From the NCBI RefSeq assembly GCF_014356525.2, contig NC_052506.1, positions 33,945,417-34,009,416 on the forward strand: a stretch of 64,000 bases of DNA, given 5' to 3'. Below are positions 13,301 through 24,283 of the stretch, in pieces (positions within the stretch are counted from its first letter, which is position 1; every line of letters begins with the position of its first letter). A program made the position numbers and the translations under genes. This stretch comes from Nilaparvata lugens. Taxonomy: Eukaryota; Arthropoda; Insecta; Hemiptera; Delphacidae. The notes beneath the pieces were generated by a model. The model made no database searches. It was not told the DNA's origin and was given only the letters and a program-made list of their open reading frames with translations.

Positions 13301-13380
13301 GAGCTCGAACTGCCCACGTAGCCATCCAGGAAGTGCCTCTCCACGTCCGAGTTGCTGTCCATTCCATTTCCCACAAACAT
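7126..13380 (-). CDS. Fer1: Fer1 / PTF1A-type bHLH transcription factor (complete, 4 coding exons)
   Basis: Coding exons are 13380-13206, 11600-11404, 10525-10372 and 7319-7126. All junctions are GT/AG and the phases (1, 0, 1) agree; they total 720 nt, i.e. 239 aa plus stop. The chosen ATG at 13380 is the first in-frame ATG after an upstream TGA and has A at -3. Residues 1-59 are acidic and serine-rich. The bHLH spans about 88-141: basic region [12 protein letters not shown], helix 1 [16 protein letters not shown], loop YEKRLSKVD, helix 2 [15 protein letters not shown]. This is the PTF1A/Fer signature. The C-terminal exon has HSLSW (185-189) and [10 protein letters not shown] (203-212), which match the two tryptophan motifs through which vertebrate PTF1A contacts RBPJ. 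Such proteins bind E-boxes as a dimer with an E-protein (Daughterless in insects) and act in neural or secretory cell fate. The length matches Drosophila Fer1 (about 250 aa). Introns 2 and 3 hold repeats. Confidence 0.95.
8730..8970. promoter_or_regulatory. GC-richer patch in Fer1 intron 3, candidate enhancer
   Basis: Clearly less AT-rich than its surroundings and without an open splice-bounded frame. It contains CAGCTG (8867-8872), a bHLH E-box, within GCCGCAGCTGC, plus an inverted pair GCTCTACT/AGTAGAGC around it. An enhancer role is only an inference from composition, E-box and position inside a bHLH gene; it could also be a repeat fragment. Confidence 0.25.
9711..9782. repeat. 36-bp tandem duplication (two exact copies)
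   Basis: GATTGACGGATATACTAATA and its next 16 bases occur at 9711-9746 and again, identical, at 9747-9782. Exact identity suggests a recent duplication. Confidence 0.9.
10372..10525 (-). CDS. Fer1: Fer1 coding exon 3 (helix 2)
   Basis: Acceptor TTTTGCAG|GTTGAT, donor AGAG|GTAAAT. Encodes [18 protein letters not shown] followed by a variable basic linker ending ENRKIIVR. Confidence 0.93.
10895..11225. mobile_element. Degenerate MITE in Fer1 intron 2
   Basis: Shares ordered blocks with the element at 30542-30816: ATATCCCATGGTAT, GTTAACTCAAGCCGATA, CAGTAATCGACTCAAGTTAAC, ATACCATGTGATATCTTCTTATGCTA. The halves are inverted relative to each other. A second piece of the end (CATAGAGAAAAGATATATC) lies at about 11186, so the boundary is blurred and the copy is probably rearranged. 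Confidence 0.65.
11404..11600 (-). CDS. Fer1: Fer1 coding exon 2 (basic region and helix 1)
   Basis: The acceptor is TCGGTGCAG|GTAGC and the donor AAAG|GTCAG. It encodes a basic/glycine linker (RLRHRRLGG, a run of five Gly) and then [19 protein letters not shown] and [11 protein letters not shown]. The exon is GC-rich against an AT-rich background. Confidence 0.93.
11601..13205 (-). other. Fer1 intron 1 (1.6 kb)
   Basis: No further Fer1 exon is seen. Around 12259-12412 there is a weak inverted repeat (ACTTATTATGCTGCATCCGATCC against a diverged reverse copy ending near 12412), probably a worn MITE. Two similar TTCGAA-rich blocks lie near 12475-12600. Confidence 0.5.
13206..13380 (-). CDS. Fer1: Fer1 coding exon 1
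   Basis: Encodes the N-terminal acidic/serine stretch ([17 protein letters not shown]..., [20 protein letters not shown]). The donor reads TCAG|GTAGCT and splits a glycine codon after its first base. The 5' UTR continues upstream to an unknown start site. Confidence 0.88.
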
Positions 13381-13695
13381 TCTTCTCAACGCCAGTTCAC
13401 TGTCAACATTAACAAACGTTCCATTTCCAAAACAATACGTTGATCAACTTTTCGTTCACTTTCCTTATCAAAAATACTAACTTATTCTTCTTTAAAAGAA
13501 TTAAATTATTTATTTATTGGGACACACTGTCTCTAATGGACGTACAACTCAGAATTTATATAATGGACATTCTGTTTGTAATGGACGTACAACTAAAAAT
13601 GAATTGGACAAAAAGTGAAATTCGACTTTTTGACTACATATTATACAAAGATTTTTGTAAAGAATTGTTTGTTAAAAGTATTTTTGTGATAAGAA

Positions 13696-14086
13696 ACTGA
13701 TTATTTGGATAGTGAGTGTATAAAGAATGAATATTGATATAATGGATGAGTTATCTCGATAAGACTGGTCACTAACGAAACGTTCCACGTTTAGCATTTT
13801 ACATGTCCGACGCAGTATTGGCTGTTAATTTTTGTCATTTGCAGCTTTAATATAATTATATACTCGTAGATTAGTCTGTACAGTAAAACAATCTGAACGT
13901 TATTGGCTGTTGCTTTGACGCAGATCTGCAGGCGAAACCCCGCTGTATAGGTTAACAGAGATGATTAGTCAGTCAGTTTTATAGGATATGTAAGACGTTA
14001 CGTTAGTGGCCAGTCTTATCAAGATAATTTATCAATTTTTATTAATATTTATCTGTTATACACTCACTTACAATCCAATAATCAGT
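13696..14086. mobile_element. Inverted-repeat MITE upstream of Fer1
   Basis: Outer ends ACTGATTATTTGGAT (13696) and ATCCAATAATCAGT (ending 14086). Inner arm blocks CTCGATAAGACTGGTCACTAACG (13754 on) and CGTTAGTGGCCAGTCTTATC (14000 on) are inverted copies. Non-coding, about 391 bp. No clear target duplication. It sits about 315 bp upstream of the Fer1 start codon and may lie in or near the promoter. Confidence 0.8.
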
Positions 14087-14379
14087 GCCTTGTCTCAAAA
14101 AAACTTTTATTTAACAATAAATTATTTGCGAAAATCTTCGGATTTCATGCAGTCAAAGATTCTTATCACTTTTTGATCAAATTTATTTTGAGTTGTAGAT
14201 TGATATTAAAATGACATCCACAACTCAAAAAACTAATGAATAAGTTCATAATTCGTCAATTAAAAATTTGACCATTAATGTTCACTCTACCTCTTATAAC
14301 TGCTATTTTCTTGAAAACCCCATCTCATCTTAGTCATCTTAGCTCATCTAAACTAATCTTAGTCATCATAACAGGATTT

Positions 14380-15070
14380 TCAACTTTGTTTCAATCTTGA
14401 ATATTGTTCTAGGCAGGCTCATTGTAAAGTAGGTAAATAGATGCAAGGCTGTTCCTTCAAGTGTTTTTTGATTTAGATTAAGTTGACCATTTTTAGTGTC
14501 TCTGGATAATTGTACTCACCCAATTCACATTTCGATGGAGTATATTGGTGGGAGAGTCTTATGTATTTCCGTACTTCGTTTCTCAATAAAATTTTGATCA
14601 CATCATTTTTGTGTCCTGAAAATAATAAGATAATTATATTCATTCATATAAAAATCTAATGTATTTTGAAGATATTTATAGCTTTTTTGAAACTCTTGAG
14701 CGAAATAGTTACACACAGCCCACACATTCAAGAGTAAAATTCATACGGAATAGTAGACCCTACAATTATTTATTCATGGATGAAAGACCTTCCCATGTGA
14801 ATTATTGTATTAGCACGAAAAATGGCATAAAAGATTCCATTGAAATCCAATAATATTTTTATAATTGATCTTTAAAAAAATACTCGAAGTATACATTGAA
14901 ATTTCAAGTATTTTCATATTGAGGGCGGAAAACTAAAACTATTTCAGTAGATATTGAGAAATAATGAAATAATAAATTTGAAAAAATCATTCTTACCTCG
15001 AATGAGATGTCTCTTCGGAAGAGTGACGTAAAATTGAATCAATAACGATGGAGGGATTTCATGGAGTCGG
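14380..15070 (-). CDS. Possible unrecognised gene, three small exons (C-terminal part)
   Basis: On the minus strand, 15070-14997 reads RLHEIPPSLLIQFYV then TLPKRHLIRG, with a strong donor GAG|GTAAGA. The segment 14615-14520 begins at acceptor TTATTATTTTCAG|GACAC, reads HKNDVIKILLRNEVRKYI then RLSHQYTPSKCEL, and ends at donor G|GTGAGT. A third piece, 14408-14380, follows acceptor CTGCCTAG and ends EQYSRLKQS-stop. All phases agree (1 then 1). I do not recognise the protein; the first segment vaguely resembles a SOCS-box-like helix pair but this is not secure. Upstream exons could not be joined consistently. Chance assembly is possible, since the segments are short. Confidence 0.3.
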
Positions 15071-16490
15071 CTATTTCTCAATTAACTATGGAAATAGAAT
15101 ATATTCACTCTTGACTTGATAGAATATAAGCTATAAGCACAGTTGTAAAAATATAAATGATGAGAATCAAATGCGATGAAATTATAGTTTTTTAATGTAT
15201 AGGATAAATAGAAGAAAACTCACTTTTCATATGTGTCTCTTGAAAAATATTGTCTATTGGAAAATACGGATGATTGAACGAACAATTAGGAGACTATTTC
15301 AGTTGCTTAAGATTGTAAGAAAATTTTGAGTTTATTTCATTTAGAATTAGATTATGTTCAGTTGCTTTTGTATCTTTGATTATATCCGAATCAAACAATA
15401 CTAATATTATGATAATATCTGTGATTAGAGAAAACAAAGACAATAATGTTAACATAAAATAATGAAATATTATATTTGACACTAATTAATAGAGTATGAA
15501 ATACACAGTGCTAGATAACTGAAGTATTGTCAGTATGAGGGTGAATTGAGCACTGAGCAGTGCCAAAACTGACAGACAATATTCAACCCCCTCACACCCC
15601 TCAACAGCACAACGCACGCTCACACACCCCCACCACACACCAGCACTAGCCCCTTCAATTCTGTAGCAAACTAAACAATCACAGTGGCGTAATGCACAAA
15701 GTATACCTTACGCCTTCCACCCGACAAAACACGTGCTTACCATTAACCAGTATAATCACAAAATTTACGTCGTTTTCCTAATAGGGAATTAATCTCCATA
15801 AAAGAGCTACTGACCCTTCTAGAATATTCACGACACAGGTGGTTCGAAAATTCGACTGTTTAAAATGTACTGCAGTAACACAATAAAAATCTACTAATTT
15901 ATAATTGCAAAACTTCATTTAGCATCCATATATATTTCATGAGTTCACGGGAAGAATTTCAGCATAATTTATCTTCATTGAAAAAATGAGAACGAGCTCT
16001 AGTATAATATATTATAGTACGACTATGAACAGAAACGTGCGGCCAGAAAAACATGGAATTCTATTCAGTTCAATTTATAGACATCTATGTTCTGTAACAT
16101 TATAGGCCTTAATCAAAGACATTGATGGTAAAGGTTTTCCAAATAATTTACAGACACCGTGATTATTGTCTGGCTGTGAGTAGAGCAATACGGAATATTA
16201 TCATAGAGACAATATAGCGTAATTGACCGAGCGAAGTGAGGTCTAAGATTCAAGTCGTCGGTTTGGCATTTCTCTTAATGTTTAAATGTTTTTATGTTGC
16301 ACAGAAACGCGGTAATAGATTTTCATGTAATTTGACCTTTTTAAATTGCGCGTCGACGTATATACAAGGTTTTTGGAAATTTTGCATTTCAAGGATAATA
16401 GACTATAAAAGGAAAAAGGAGCCTCCTTCATACGCCAGTATTGAAGTAAAAATCAGACTATGGAATTATTTATCATAAATCAGCTTTCTA
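15071..16490. other. Intergenic stretch, nothing firm
   Basis: AT-rich, with a C-rich patch at 15585-15655. Several minus-strand splice-like sites occur (for example GTAAGC near 15737, GTGAGT near 15222), but no consistent reading frame was found. These could be upstream exons of the tentative gene ending at 14380. Confidence 0.35.
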
Positions 16491-16955
16491 GTGGACTATA
16501 ATACTACCTGTTCAAAAACATCGAACATCTTGAAAATTCAAAGACCTTAAAGATGCATAGACTCACATGCAGCGCTAGTAGGCCTATCGTACTTGGAATT
16601 GAAATCGGCCATTGAGGGGGCAACCTATAAGATTATTACATACCAATGCCTTTGTAATCTATAGTATTACAAATATATATTATAGTGAAGAAAAATAAGA
16701 GTAAAAATAAGAGAAACAATTTTGCTGGCTTACGAGGTTTCACTTCTAAGCCATCGATATAGATATAATATCTCGTGCTAAAATACCCCAATGGTGGCCT
16801 TCAATTTCAAGTAAGAGCTACCATTGGGAAGGCATAGGCATTGTGGGTCTATATCTCTTTAAGGTCTTTGTGAAAATTTATCTTTCCATCAACGTTAGTA
16901 GACAGTTGACTATAATACTACCCGTTCAAAAACATCGAACATCTTGAAAATCAAC
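16491..16955. repeat. Direct repeats flanking an inverted-repeat core
   Basis: A ~50-bp block (GACTATAATACTACCTGTTC..., AACATCGAACATCTTGAAAA) occurs at about 16494-16541 and 16907-16953. Between them, AAAGACCTTAAAGA (about 16540) and TCTTTAAGGTCTTT (about 16855), together with CTTGGAATTGAAATCGGCCATTG and its diverged reverse copy (about 16793), form inverted arms. This looks like a MITE inserted next to a duplicated flank or a worn composite element. Confidence 0.6.
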
Positions 16956-17129
16956 GTTGTAGATAGTTGCAGCCAGACCTGATAACAGCGCTCACACTCA
17001 CATTCCGGGACGACACGTCGCGGTACGATAGGACAGAAAGCTCTATATTTATTTAGGTTTTTTTCTAGACATTTTAAATTGATAAATTTTCTATTAATTT
17101 TTGAGAAAACATAACAACAAGTCAATGTA

Positions 17130-19030
17130 ACTTACTGAGCGCGAGGTCTACTGTTCACAGAACTACTAGTATATCTTTAGAAAAAGATACATTCTTGTAT
17201 CAATTGTCTCTGATATTATGTTGGAAATCCCAATAACAGTTTTTCAAGTTTCATTTCATAAAGAACATATTAGGAGGGCATGATGACGGTGGTTTCTTGT
17301 ATCCAAGCGTCCAAGTATCCTACTTATCTTGGTTTTGGTCCAAGTGGTTGGTATCCTACTATATTCTTGGTTTTTGGTGGTGCTGTGCTATTGCGAGTCT
17401 ACCATTACCCTAAAATACTCTCTTCACATGCAACCTCTCTCAATAAGAGTAAGAAACTTGATTTACAACTCCTCTCAATCTCATACTTTACATGCAACTA
17501 TAATTGATACAAATTATGTTATCATAAATATAAAAAATCATCCTTCAGAAGTCGGTAAGCCTGATCACACGACAAAGTTGATTGGATGATGAGATGATAA
17601 CAAAAACAATCCACCAAGAATTGCCCACTCGAGCTATTTTGAGAAACAGTAGAGTACTTACTGTTTAATATTAAACGCAACATTAGAGATAACACCTTTA
17701 TCAGCAGATAATTTTTTTTCTATGAATTATTATGAGCTGTTGAAGTAGAGTACATTTCAATATCAGGTTGAGATTAAGATAATAAAAATTGACTGTCGAC
17801 AATGTTTATTGTTTATGTTTATTACTTGAGAGGTACGGTGATGCCAACCCTTGTGAAAACTGTTATATGAATTATTTCAAGAAGTCTGCAACAGTAGGCC
17901 TACAACATCATGATACTATTATATATTTGATTTGTTACAATTTGATCTTGATATGTAATCAACAATTTTGAATGTATGATCAAGTTCACTTCTCCCTCGT
18001 TAATCAACCATCAATATATTTTTATTGCATTCCGTGATGCGTAGTCTAAAAAATTGGAAAGAGGGAAAGACTAGCAAAAACAGAACTAGCCAGTAATACT
18101 ACTTCTCTACCAACTAGAATAATAAATACTATTTCATGATACAACATAATGCACCATTACTCTTAGTGTAATTACTCCATTACTCTAGCATAATAAATAA
18201 TGGTAATTAGCTCATATACAACGAAATATTATTCTCACTATCTTTAAAAGTCTCCTTACTCCCAATAACACCGATATTATAACTAGTATATTATTATGCT
18301 GTACAATAATTGCACATTTTGTCTGCTGTTCCCGTTTTACCAGATGTTTAAGTTTGTATGTGAAGAATATGTGAAGTCTTATATTGAAATTAGTCTACTT
18401 GTGAAAATAAGAGATCAAACAAGTGACAATCACTCATATCATAATTATCATCATCACTTATATCATAAAAATCATATCACTCTTATTTATTCTACGTTGT
18501 TCAACGTTGATATCATTTTCTAACTTTTATCGTCCTTGTTTTCTAATAATCATTTGATAGTTTCACTTCTAAGCTTCTCGATCACGGTTTTATTATTATT
18601 GAAATACAATATTATTTCCTATTCAAAGAGTCTACAAATTTAGCATTATATTCGATTCAATTATTACAATAGCTTCAAATTTATCATTCAAGGCAAAATT
18701 TGATGAAAACGTATTTGAACAGTTACAGATTGTAAAGTTGAGAGGGTGCATGCATGAGGGTTGATTGAAGTCAGGAGCCAATGGCAGGCCTCGGAGCGGA
18801 CGTGGAGGGGATGATGAGGGACAGCCACCCACCAATAGCAGATCACTTGATTATGTCGTCTAGACGTCGGTCGCTCAATAAAGGCATTCATTATTCGTCA
18901 CTCTCACTTGATTTTCAGCTAGTATCTTTGTGTATGTGAATGGAAATTCTATCCAATTGAAGTTTTTCGTAAGATATACGTGAATTGAATATAGGCCTAA
19001 TAATCTCGGTACTAAGCTCTTGAATTTTGG
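17130..19030. other. Intergenic stretch, nothing firm
   Basis: Mostly AT-rich. The patch 18735-18850 is GC-richer (ending near a CAATAAAG), but neither strand gives a splice-bounded open frame I can support. The repeated GGTTGGTATCCTACT-like words at 17310-17370 are a local duplication. Confidence 0.35.
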
Positions 19031-19034
19031 AAAA

Positions 19035-19234
19035 AGGAGAAGAAGAAGAAGAAGAAGAAGAAGAAGAGAAGAAGAGAAGAAGAAGAAGAAGAAGAAGAAG
19101 AAAAGGAGGAGGAGGAAGGAGGAGGAGGAGGAGGAGGAGGAGAGAGGAGGAGGGGAGGAGGAGAGGAAGAAGAAGAAGAAGGAAGAAGAAGAAGAAGAAG
19201 AAGAAGAAGAAGAAGAAGAAGAAGAAGAAGAAGA
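19035..19234 (+). repeat. 200-bp polypurine (GAA/GGA)n tract
   Basis: An uninterrupted purine run of AAG, AGG and GAGGAG units. Long ORFs across it are composition artefacts. The opposite strand is pure pyrimidine, so this is a potential triplex-forming (H-DNA) tract. Confidence 0.97.
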
Positions 19235-19854
19235 TTACTTTATTTTAGATTAGACTTTAACAATATGTTAACTTTGACTTGTCAGCATTGGTTGAATAAA
19301 AATGTTTTTTTTATATAAGGAATGCTGACAATTCAGTGTTCAAATTGGAAATCATTATAGAATTGATAAGGTACTCTCGAATTTTGGAAGGAGATTTTTA
19401 TTTGATATACTGTATGTACTATAGCTCTCAACAGACCCATAGTGCACAAAACAACATCACAATAATTATTAATATACAAAATATAAACAATATAATACAA
19501 AATATAAGTATAGTGAAAACCAATTGTTCACTGAAAAAATTAAGAGAAGAGGAGAGGAGTTGAGTATTAGATTGCTTTGTTCATAAAGAACACAATACTT
19601 TTATTTCTCACAAATAAATCCTTGTTTTCGAAATATAAATTTGATTAAGATAACGTTTTAGATAACTAATAACGATCGTACTTTCTACAAAGCATAAACC
19701 AAATAATTCTTCATCAATTTAATGATATGAGATGAAATTTTATTATGATTCAATAGTGTTTTGTAGGAGAAGCTGGAGCTGATCAATGTGCCTCAGAGTC
19801 AGGCGATATACATCTGGTTGTCTCTGGATTCGCCTATCAGAGAAATTGATAATT

Positions 19855-20945
19855 CGTTTTTCAGGAAACAGCCCGGAAGAATTTTTCGACGGTTCTATAT
19901 GTATTTTGGGGCGCTGAATTCGAATCTGGAATTTGCTGACACTCCAGAGGGCGGCTTCACCTCCAAAACCCCAGAAAACCCTAAAATTTTGGACCTTTTT
20001 AATTTTTCCATTTAATCTCGAAAACATGAAAGAGGAGATTCTGTTCTTCAAATCAAGACTAAGTAATATTTCTTATCATTTTGGGTTACCGAGATACACA
20101 GTTTTGAATATAGAAATTGGCTATTTTTCTATGTATTTAAATATGGGCTAAAATACACTAAAGAAGGATTTTTTATTTTTTCATCAAATTTCAGTTATGA
20201 TGATGCATGATTTTGAACCACCTTGACGAGCTGAGAAGAATGAGCTGTAGTACGTTATAGGTGTTATAAGCTATAAGTGTTTAAAGTTTTGACCCTTGAC
20301 GTATCCTTATGACGTACTAGGGAATACTGAAATGTTTCTAACGGGTGATTCACATAAAAAATAACCCTCGTGAGATGATTTCAGCCAAAATATGTATTTT
20401 TTGTTTGGAAGGCCTTGGAAAGGTATTATAATGGTAAAATCTGTATTTTGGCTGTAGGACATGATTTTCTATTTTTGGGTGTATTCCCCCTCCCCCACTA
20501 CTAAAATTCGAAAATTCTCAAGGAAACCTACTCAGAATGAATTGTTCTTTTACGTGATGTTTGGTTTTTTATCTATACTAGGAAAATATCCAAGTTGTAT
20601 AGGGTAGAAGTGGTAGGTTTGCATAATTTTGAAAACCCCTTGAAAAATACCTCTTTTTTGAAAATTCGTAGCTCCGGAACTAAAAATGGTAGAATCCTGC
20701 GTGACCACTCAATTTATTGGAAATTTTATTATCTTCAATTCTGTTGAGAATGATTTTTCTCCAAAAACTCGAAGTTTCCGAGATTAAATGGAAAATTAAA
20801 AAAAGGCCGAAATTTTTGGGGTTTTGGGGTGAAGCCACCCTCTGGCGTGTCAGAAAATTTCAGATTCGAATTCAGCGCCCCAAAATACATATAGAACCGG
20901 CGAGAAAATTCTTTCGGGGCTGTTTCCTGAAAAACGACCATTTGA
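19855..20945. mobile_element. Second fold-back element, related to the one at 2345-4449
   Basis: Outer arms at 19855-20060 and about 20735-20945 are inverted copies: TTTTTCAGGAAACAGCCCGG against CCCCGAAAG/CTGTTTCCTGAAAAACG, with TATGTATTTTGGGGCGCTGA in each. The interior 20095-20345 matches, diverged but collinear, the inner arm of the first fold-back (TTGAATATAGAAATTGG, GATGCATGATTTTG, GAGAAGAATGA, ATAAGTGTTT, CTAACGGGTGATTC). No transposase. ORFs such as 19743-20051 are mirror-image shadows of the arms. Confidence 0.82.
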
Positions 20946-22680
20946 CTGGACTAAATGTGGACGATTATCTTGAGAGTGGTTGAGCAAATGCGAAGGAAGC
21001 TTACACAAATTCAAAGGTATAAATGTATGCATTCAGATAAAATGTTTGTGTATAGGTGGAGATTCAACGAGCAATAGAGTAGGGAGACTGCTGAGAATGA
21101 GACATCGGATCCATTCGAAGAATGTGCAGTAGATTCACTTGACCAATAAATTCCCATTAGATATCAATTCCTCAGGCTCTTTTGATTTGAAACTAATATA
21201 TGCGAATATCAAAGTTAAATTTCCACTATTATATGAAAATCTTACAATAAGTAAAAAGATTCTTCTGCATTCTGCATTCTATATAAAAATACTAAAAATT
21301 CGATCCAAAATTATTGGAATATTGCCTCTTCCAAGGTATGAAGAATAAGGAAAATATACGTCTTACAAGCTCAATACACAATATTCTTACACAAAATTTT
21401 CTTAAACAAACAGAAAAAATCAATGACAAAAATCTGTTACATAAAAAGAGAGTTATCAGTATTAATAGAGAATGAGACTATAAAGGAAGTACCGGTACCT
21501 ACAACTACAAACTGGATCGTGAGTCACAGAAAGATGATCACTATGGTGTCACCTTTTGTCACAGATGACAACCCTGCTAATAAAATACAACATTTTCCTC
21601 CTCCAGCCTTTACAATGAATTAGATAACAAACGTTGCTGTTGTCATTATTATTGGATGTGGCCGGCTATAAAACGGCTTTAAAAGAGCCTGCACTATAGT
21701 GCAACGCCCGTCTTTGTTGTGTTATTTCAAAATGGATCAATGTGCTAACATTCAAATTAATGAAAATTGTGTATTGGTACTAAAGCACTGAAGCTGAAGA
21801 AGGCGTAGTTCCTCATGCTGTTACACTACAACCTTTGACTATAGAAAAAACTCTTTCTATAGTCAAAGCTACAACTGTCGTTAGTTTTCGAGTATAGCCT
21901 ACCGACATCTGTAATACGTACTAGTAATTTTCGGTTAGCCGCTCTGTGTTTCTCGTGGTGGTAAGGAAATTTGAAATTTGAGTTCCAATGAAATAAAAAC
22001 ACAATATTCTGTCGTTTTTCTTTGAATACCAAAATCCAATTTTCGGTGTCATCAGTTGTAGGGTTGAGTTGAACAAGTTTTATTTGCACAAAACTTAAGT
22101 CTCGTTGCAATAATATAATAATATATAGCAGCATAATCAGTTCGTGTTGAAATGAATCAACAAGTTTTACCTGTTTACAACTCAATATTATTGATGCCAA
22201 AGAATCATAATCAATTTTGTAGTACGCCGAGTTGAACAATATTGAAAAAATCAAACTATTCCGCCGTTATTGAAAACGAATATTGTGTTTTATCTTATCA
22301 AGGATCAATCCTACATCTTTGACAAAAGTGTTAAATGTATGAAATTCTACCTTTTTTCATTCTTAACAAGGTCAAGGTCAAAGGTTAAGCATTGCATACT
22401 TAAGAATCACACATAGCATAGCTCAAATATTATAGGCTATCACTGGAAACTCCAACAGGGAATTTGTCAATGTTTAGTATGTAGGAGAATAAGCAGCATT
22501 CATGATGGGAGATGAGAAACATCGATTATCATGATTATCCAATGAACAGTGATTCTGTTCCAATGGGAGTAGTTGAGACAAAGTAGGGTATAACTATAAA
22601 TGAATGAAGAGCTCTCATAAGACTATAGGCCCGCTGTTGAGAATCAGCCTCTCAGCCCAGATTAAGCATGCAGAGAACCT
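20946..22680. other. Intergenic stretch with a small perfect hairpin
   Basis: No supportable gene. CTTTGACTATAGAAA (about 21834) and TTTCTATAGTCAAAG (about 21852) form a 15-bp perfect hairpin with a short loop. A CTATAAAA box lies near 21667, followed by GC-containing sequence and an ATG at about 21732 opening only a 19-codon frame. Confidence 0.4.
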
Positions 22681-22683
22681 ATT

Positions 22684-22938
22684 TCAAATGTAACTTTTGA
22701 CGTTTGAGTTTGCATATGTTTGTGTGTGTATCTGTGTGTGAATGAGAGAGGAAAGATTTGATAGAGGTGGAATGGATTGATGTAAGTGAATGATAGACGA
22801 AGATGGAAGTGTGTTAATGATGGAAGAAGGGAGAGAGCGAGAAGAAATGAAGAGAATAGAGTGGGTGGCCAACACTCGTCTGTTGTCTGCTGTGGAATTG
22901 ACAGAGTGCTGCAATGTAGATTGTAGATCCAAGTTCAC
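22684..22938. other. Purine-biased low-complexity stretch
   Basis: GTGTGTGT and GAGAGAGG-type runs with GAAGAAATGAAGAG. The minus-strand 84-codon ORF is Ser/Ile/Leu-rich and is a product of this bias. A similar stretch is at 49140-49320. Confidence 0.5.
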
Positions 22939-23105
22939 CGGTCTCCATTCAACTATTCACTTTTATTGAATTGCATTGATCTCTGATTTTAGTGAGTGTC
23001 ACGATTCATCGATTAAGATTTGGTGTACCCGTGCAAAATATTCCTCAGTTAACCAAAAGTGCATTGCTTTTTTGGATATAGATAGACTATCATCATAATA
23101 TTCTT
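22930..23105 (+). other. Probable 5' non-coding exon of the MFS gene
   Basis: Just after the purine-rich stretch, sequence ending ATTCTT|GTAAGTATT has a near-consensus donor at 23106. It has no long ORF and lies in the right place to splice to the acceptor at 24736|24737 before the first coding exon. The 5' end is a guess (CAACTATTCAC or a TCAGT-type initiator). Transcript data would be needed to confirm it. Confidence 0.4.
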
Positions 23106-23755
23106 GTAAGTATTTTGTTTGTTTCACTAGTCTTTTTGAAACGGTGGATATTGCTTTTCAGTTTTATTTGAGCCACATCTGATGAAATAACGGAATATTT
23201 CATTGTTGAACGATTGATTTATTTTCTTGTATTGATGTAATTTGTTATATTGATGAATATTATGTTATCAATAACTGTTAGATATATTCGATTTGTATAA
23301 CTGTTATATCTCTTATTTTTCCTTTATGGCCACTTTTTAATATAAATGAAAATATAAATCTAAGTACCCTTCTTAAATTATTTTTTATTATTTTTCGCTT
23401 GATAATGGCATATTATAGTAGCCGGAACATGTCGTGACAAAATAATTTAAAAAGGGTACCTAGTCAGATTTATAGCCTACTGTTATATTTCATATTTATA
23501 AAAAATAAGGCTGTCATATGATGCAATATGACATTTTTCATTCAACCATGAATTTAAAAGTACTGAACAATGCCTTTTGTGTATTATACGGTAATTATCA
23601 CACACAATGAATTACGACGGTAATAAATGATTATTAATTGAAAAATAGTTGAAATAGCTATACTATTGACAATTATTGTAAAACGTTTGTGAGATTAGAG
23701 CTTGATTCTCGTGTAAGAAAACTTTATACTTTGTTATTGATTGAACGTTTTACAA

Positions 23756-23769
23756 TATATATATATATC

Positions 23770-23834
<65 letters not shown>
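23756..23834. repeat. (AT)n microsatellite
   Basis: Almost pure alternating TA over about 78 bp in the first intron of the MFS gene. Confidence 0.95.
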
Positions 23835-23837
<3 letters not shown>

Positions 23838-24283
23838 TTTATTTATTTACGCGTAAATTTGGGCGGTAATTATTGTTGTTATATTGAAGGAACCAACTCG
23901 GATTCGGATTCATTGTATTAAAGTTAGTAAGCAGTTATTACCACCACTCACTTTTAAAGTAATGTGGAAATTTGGTGGAACTTAATTTTCAAATTCTTGA
24001 AACCTACATGGATTTACTGTACAAACTACAAAATAGAGAGATTAACGAGTGATCCTCAATTCATTTGAATAAAAACGTCCGATTGAACGATGCTGATTAG
24101 ATAATCTTATAAAATATTGCAATATACGATTATTTTAGATTTTGCTGAATTATTCTTATATTTAAATCTGGAAAAAATTAAAACAATTTTAAACTATATT
24201 AAATCTAAAACAAGTTATGAGATTGAAACACAAACATTGTCTATGAACCAAAGTTCATAATTGTGAAATTGATAAAAGCCTTA

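Noticed and set aside
19020..19253. ORFs rich in Glu, Lys and Arg
   Set aside because: Direct translation of the GAA/GGA microsatellite.
19743..20983. Two ORFs on opposite strands encoding similar proteins (PKIHIEP, FQIRIQRP)
   Set aside because: They are mirror images of the inverted arms of the fold-back element, with no codon-level conservation visible.
21826..22254. 142-codon minus-strand ORF
   Set aside because: It begins in ordinary AT-rich sequence and runs into a perfect hairpin (21834-21866); no motif, no splice context, not convincing.
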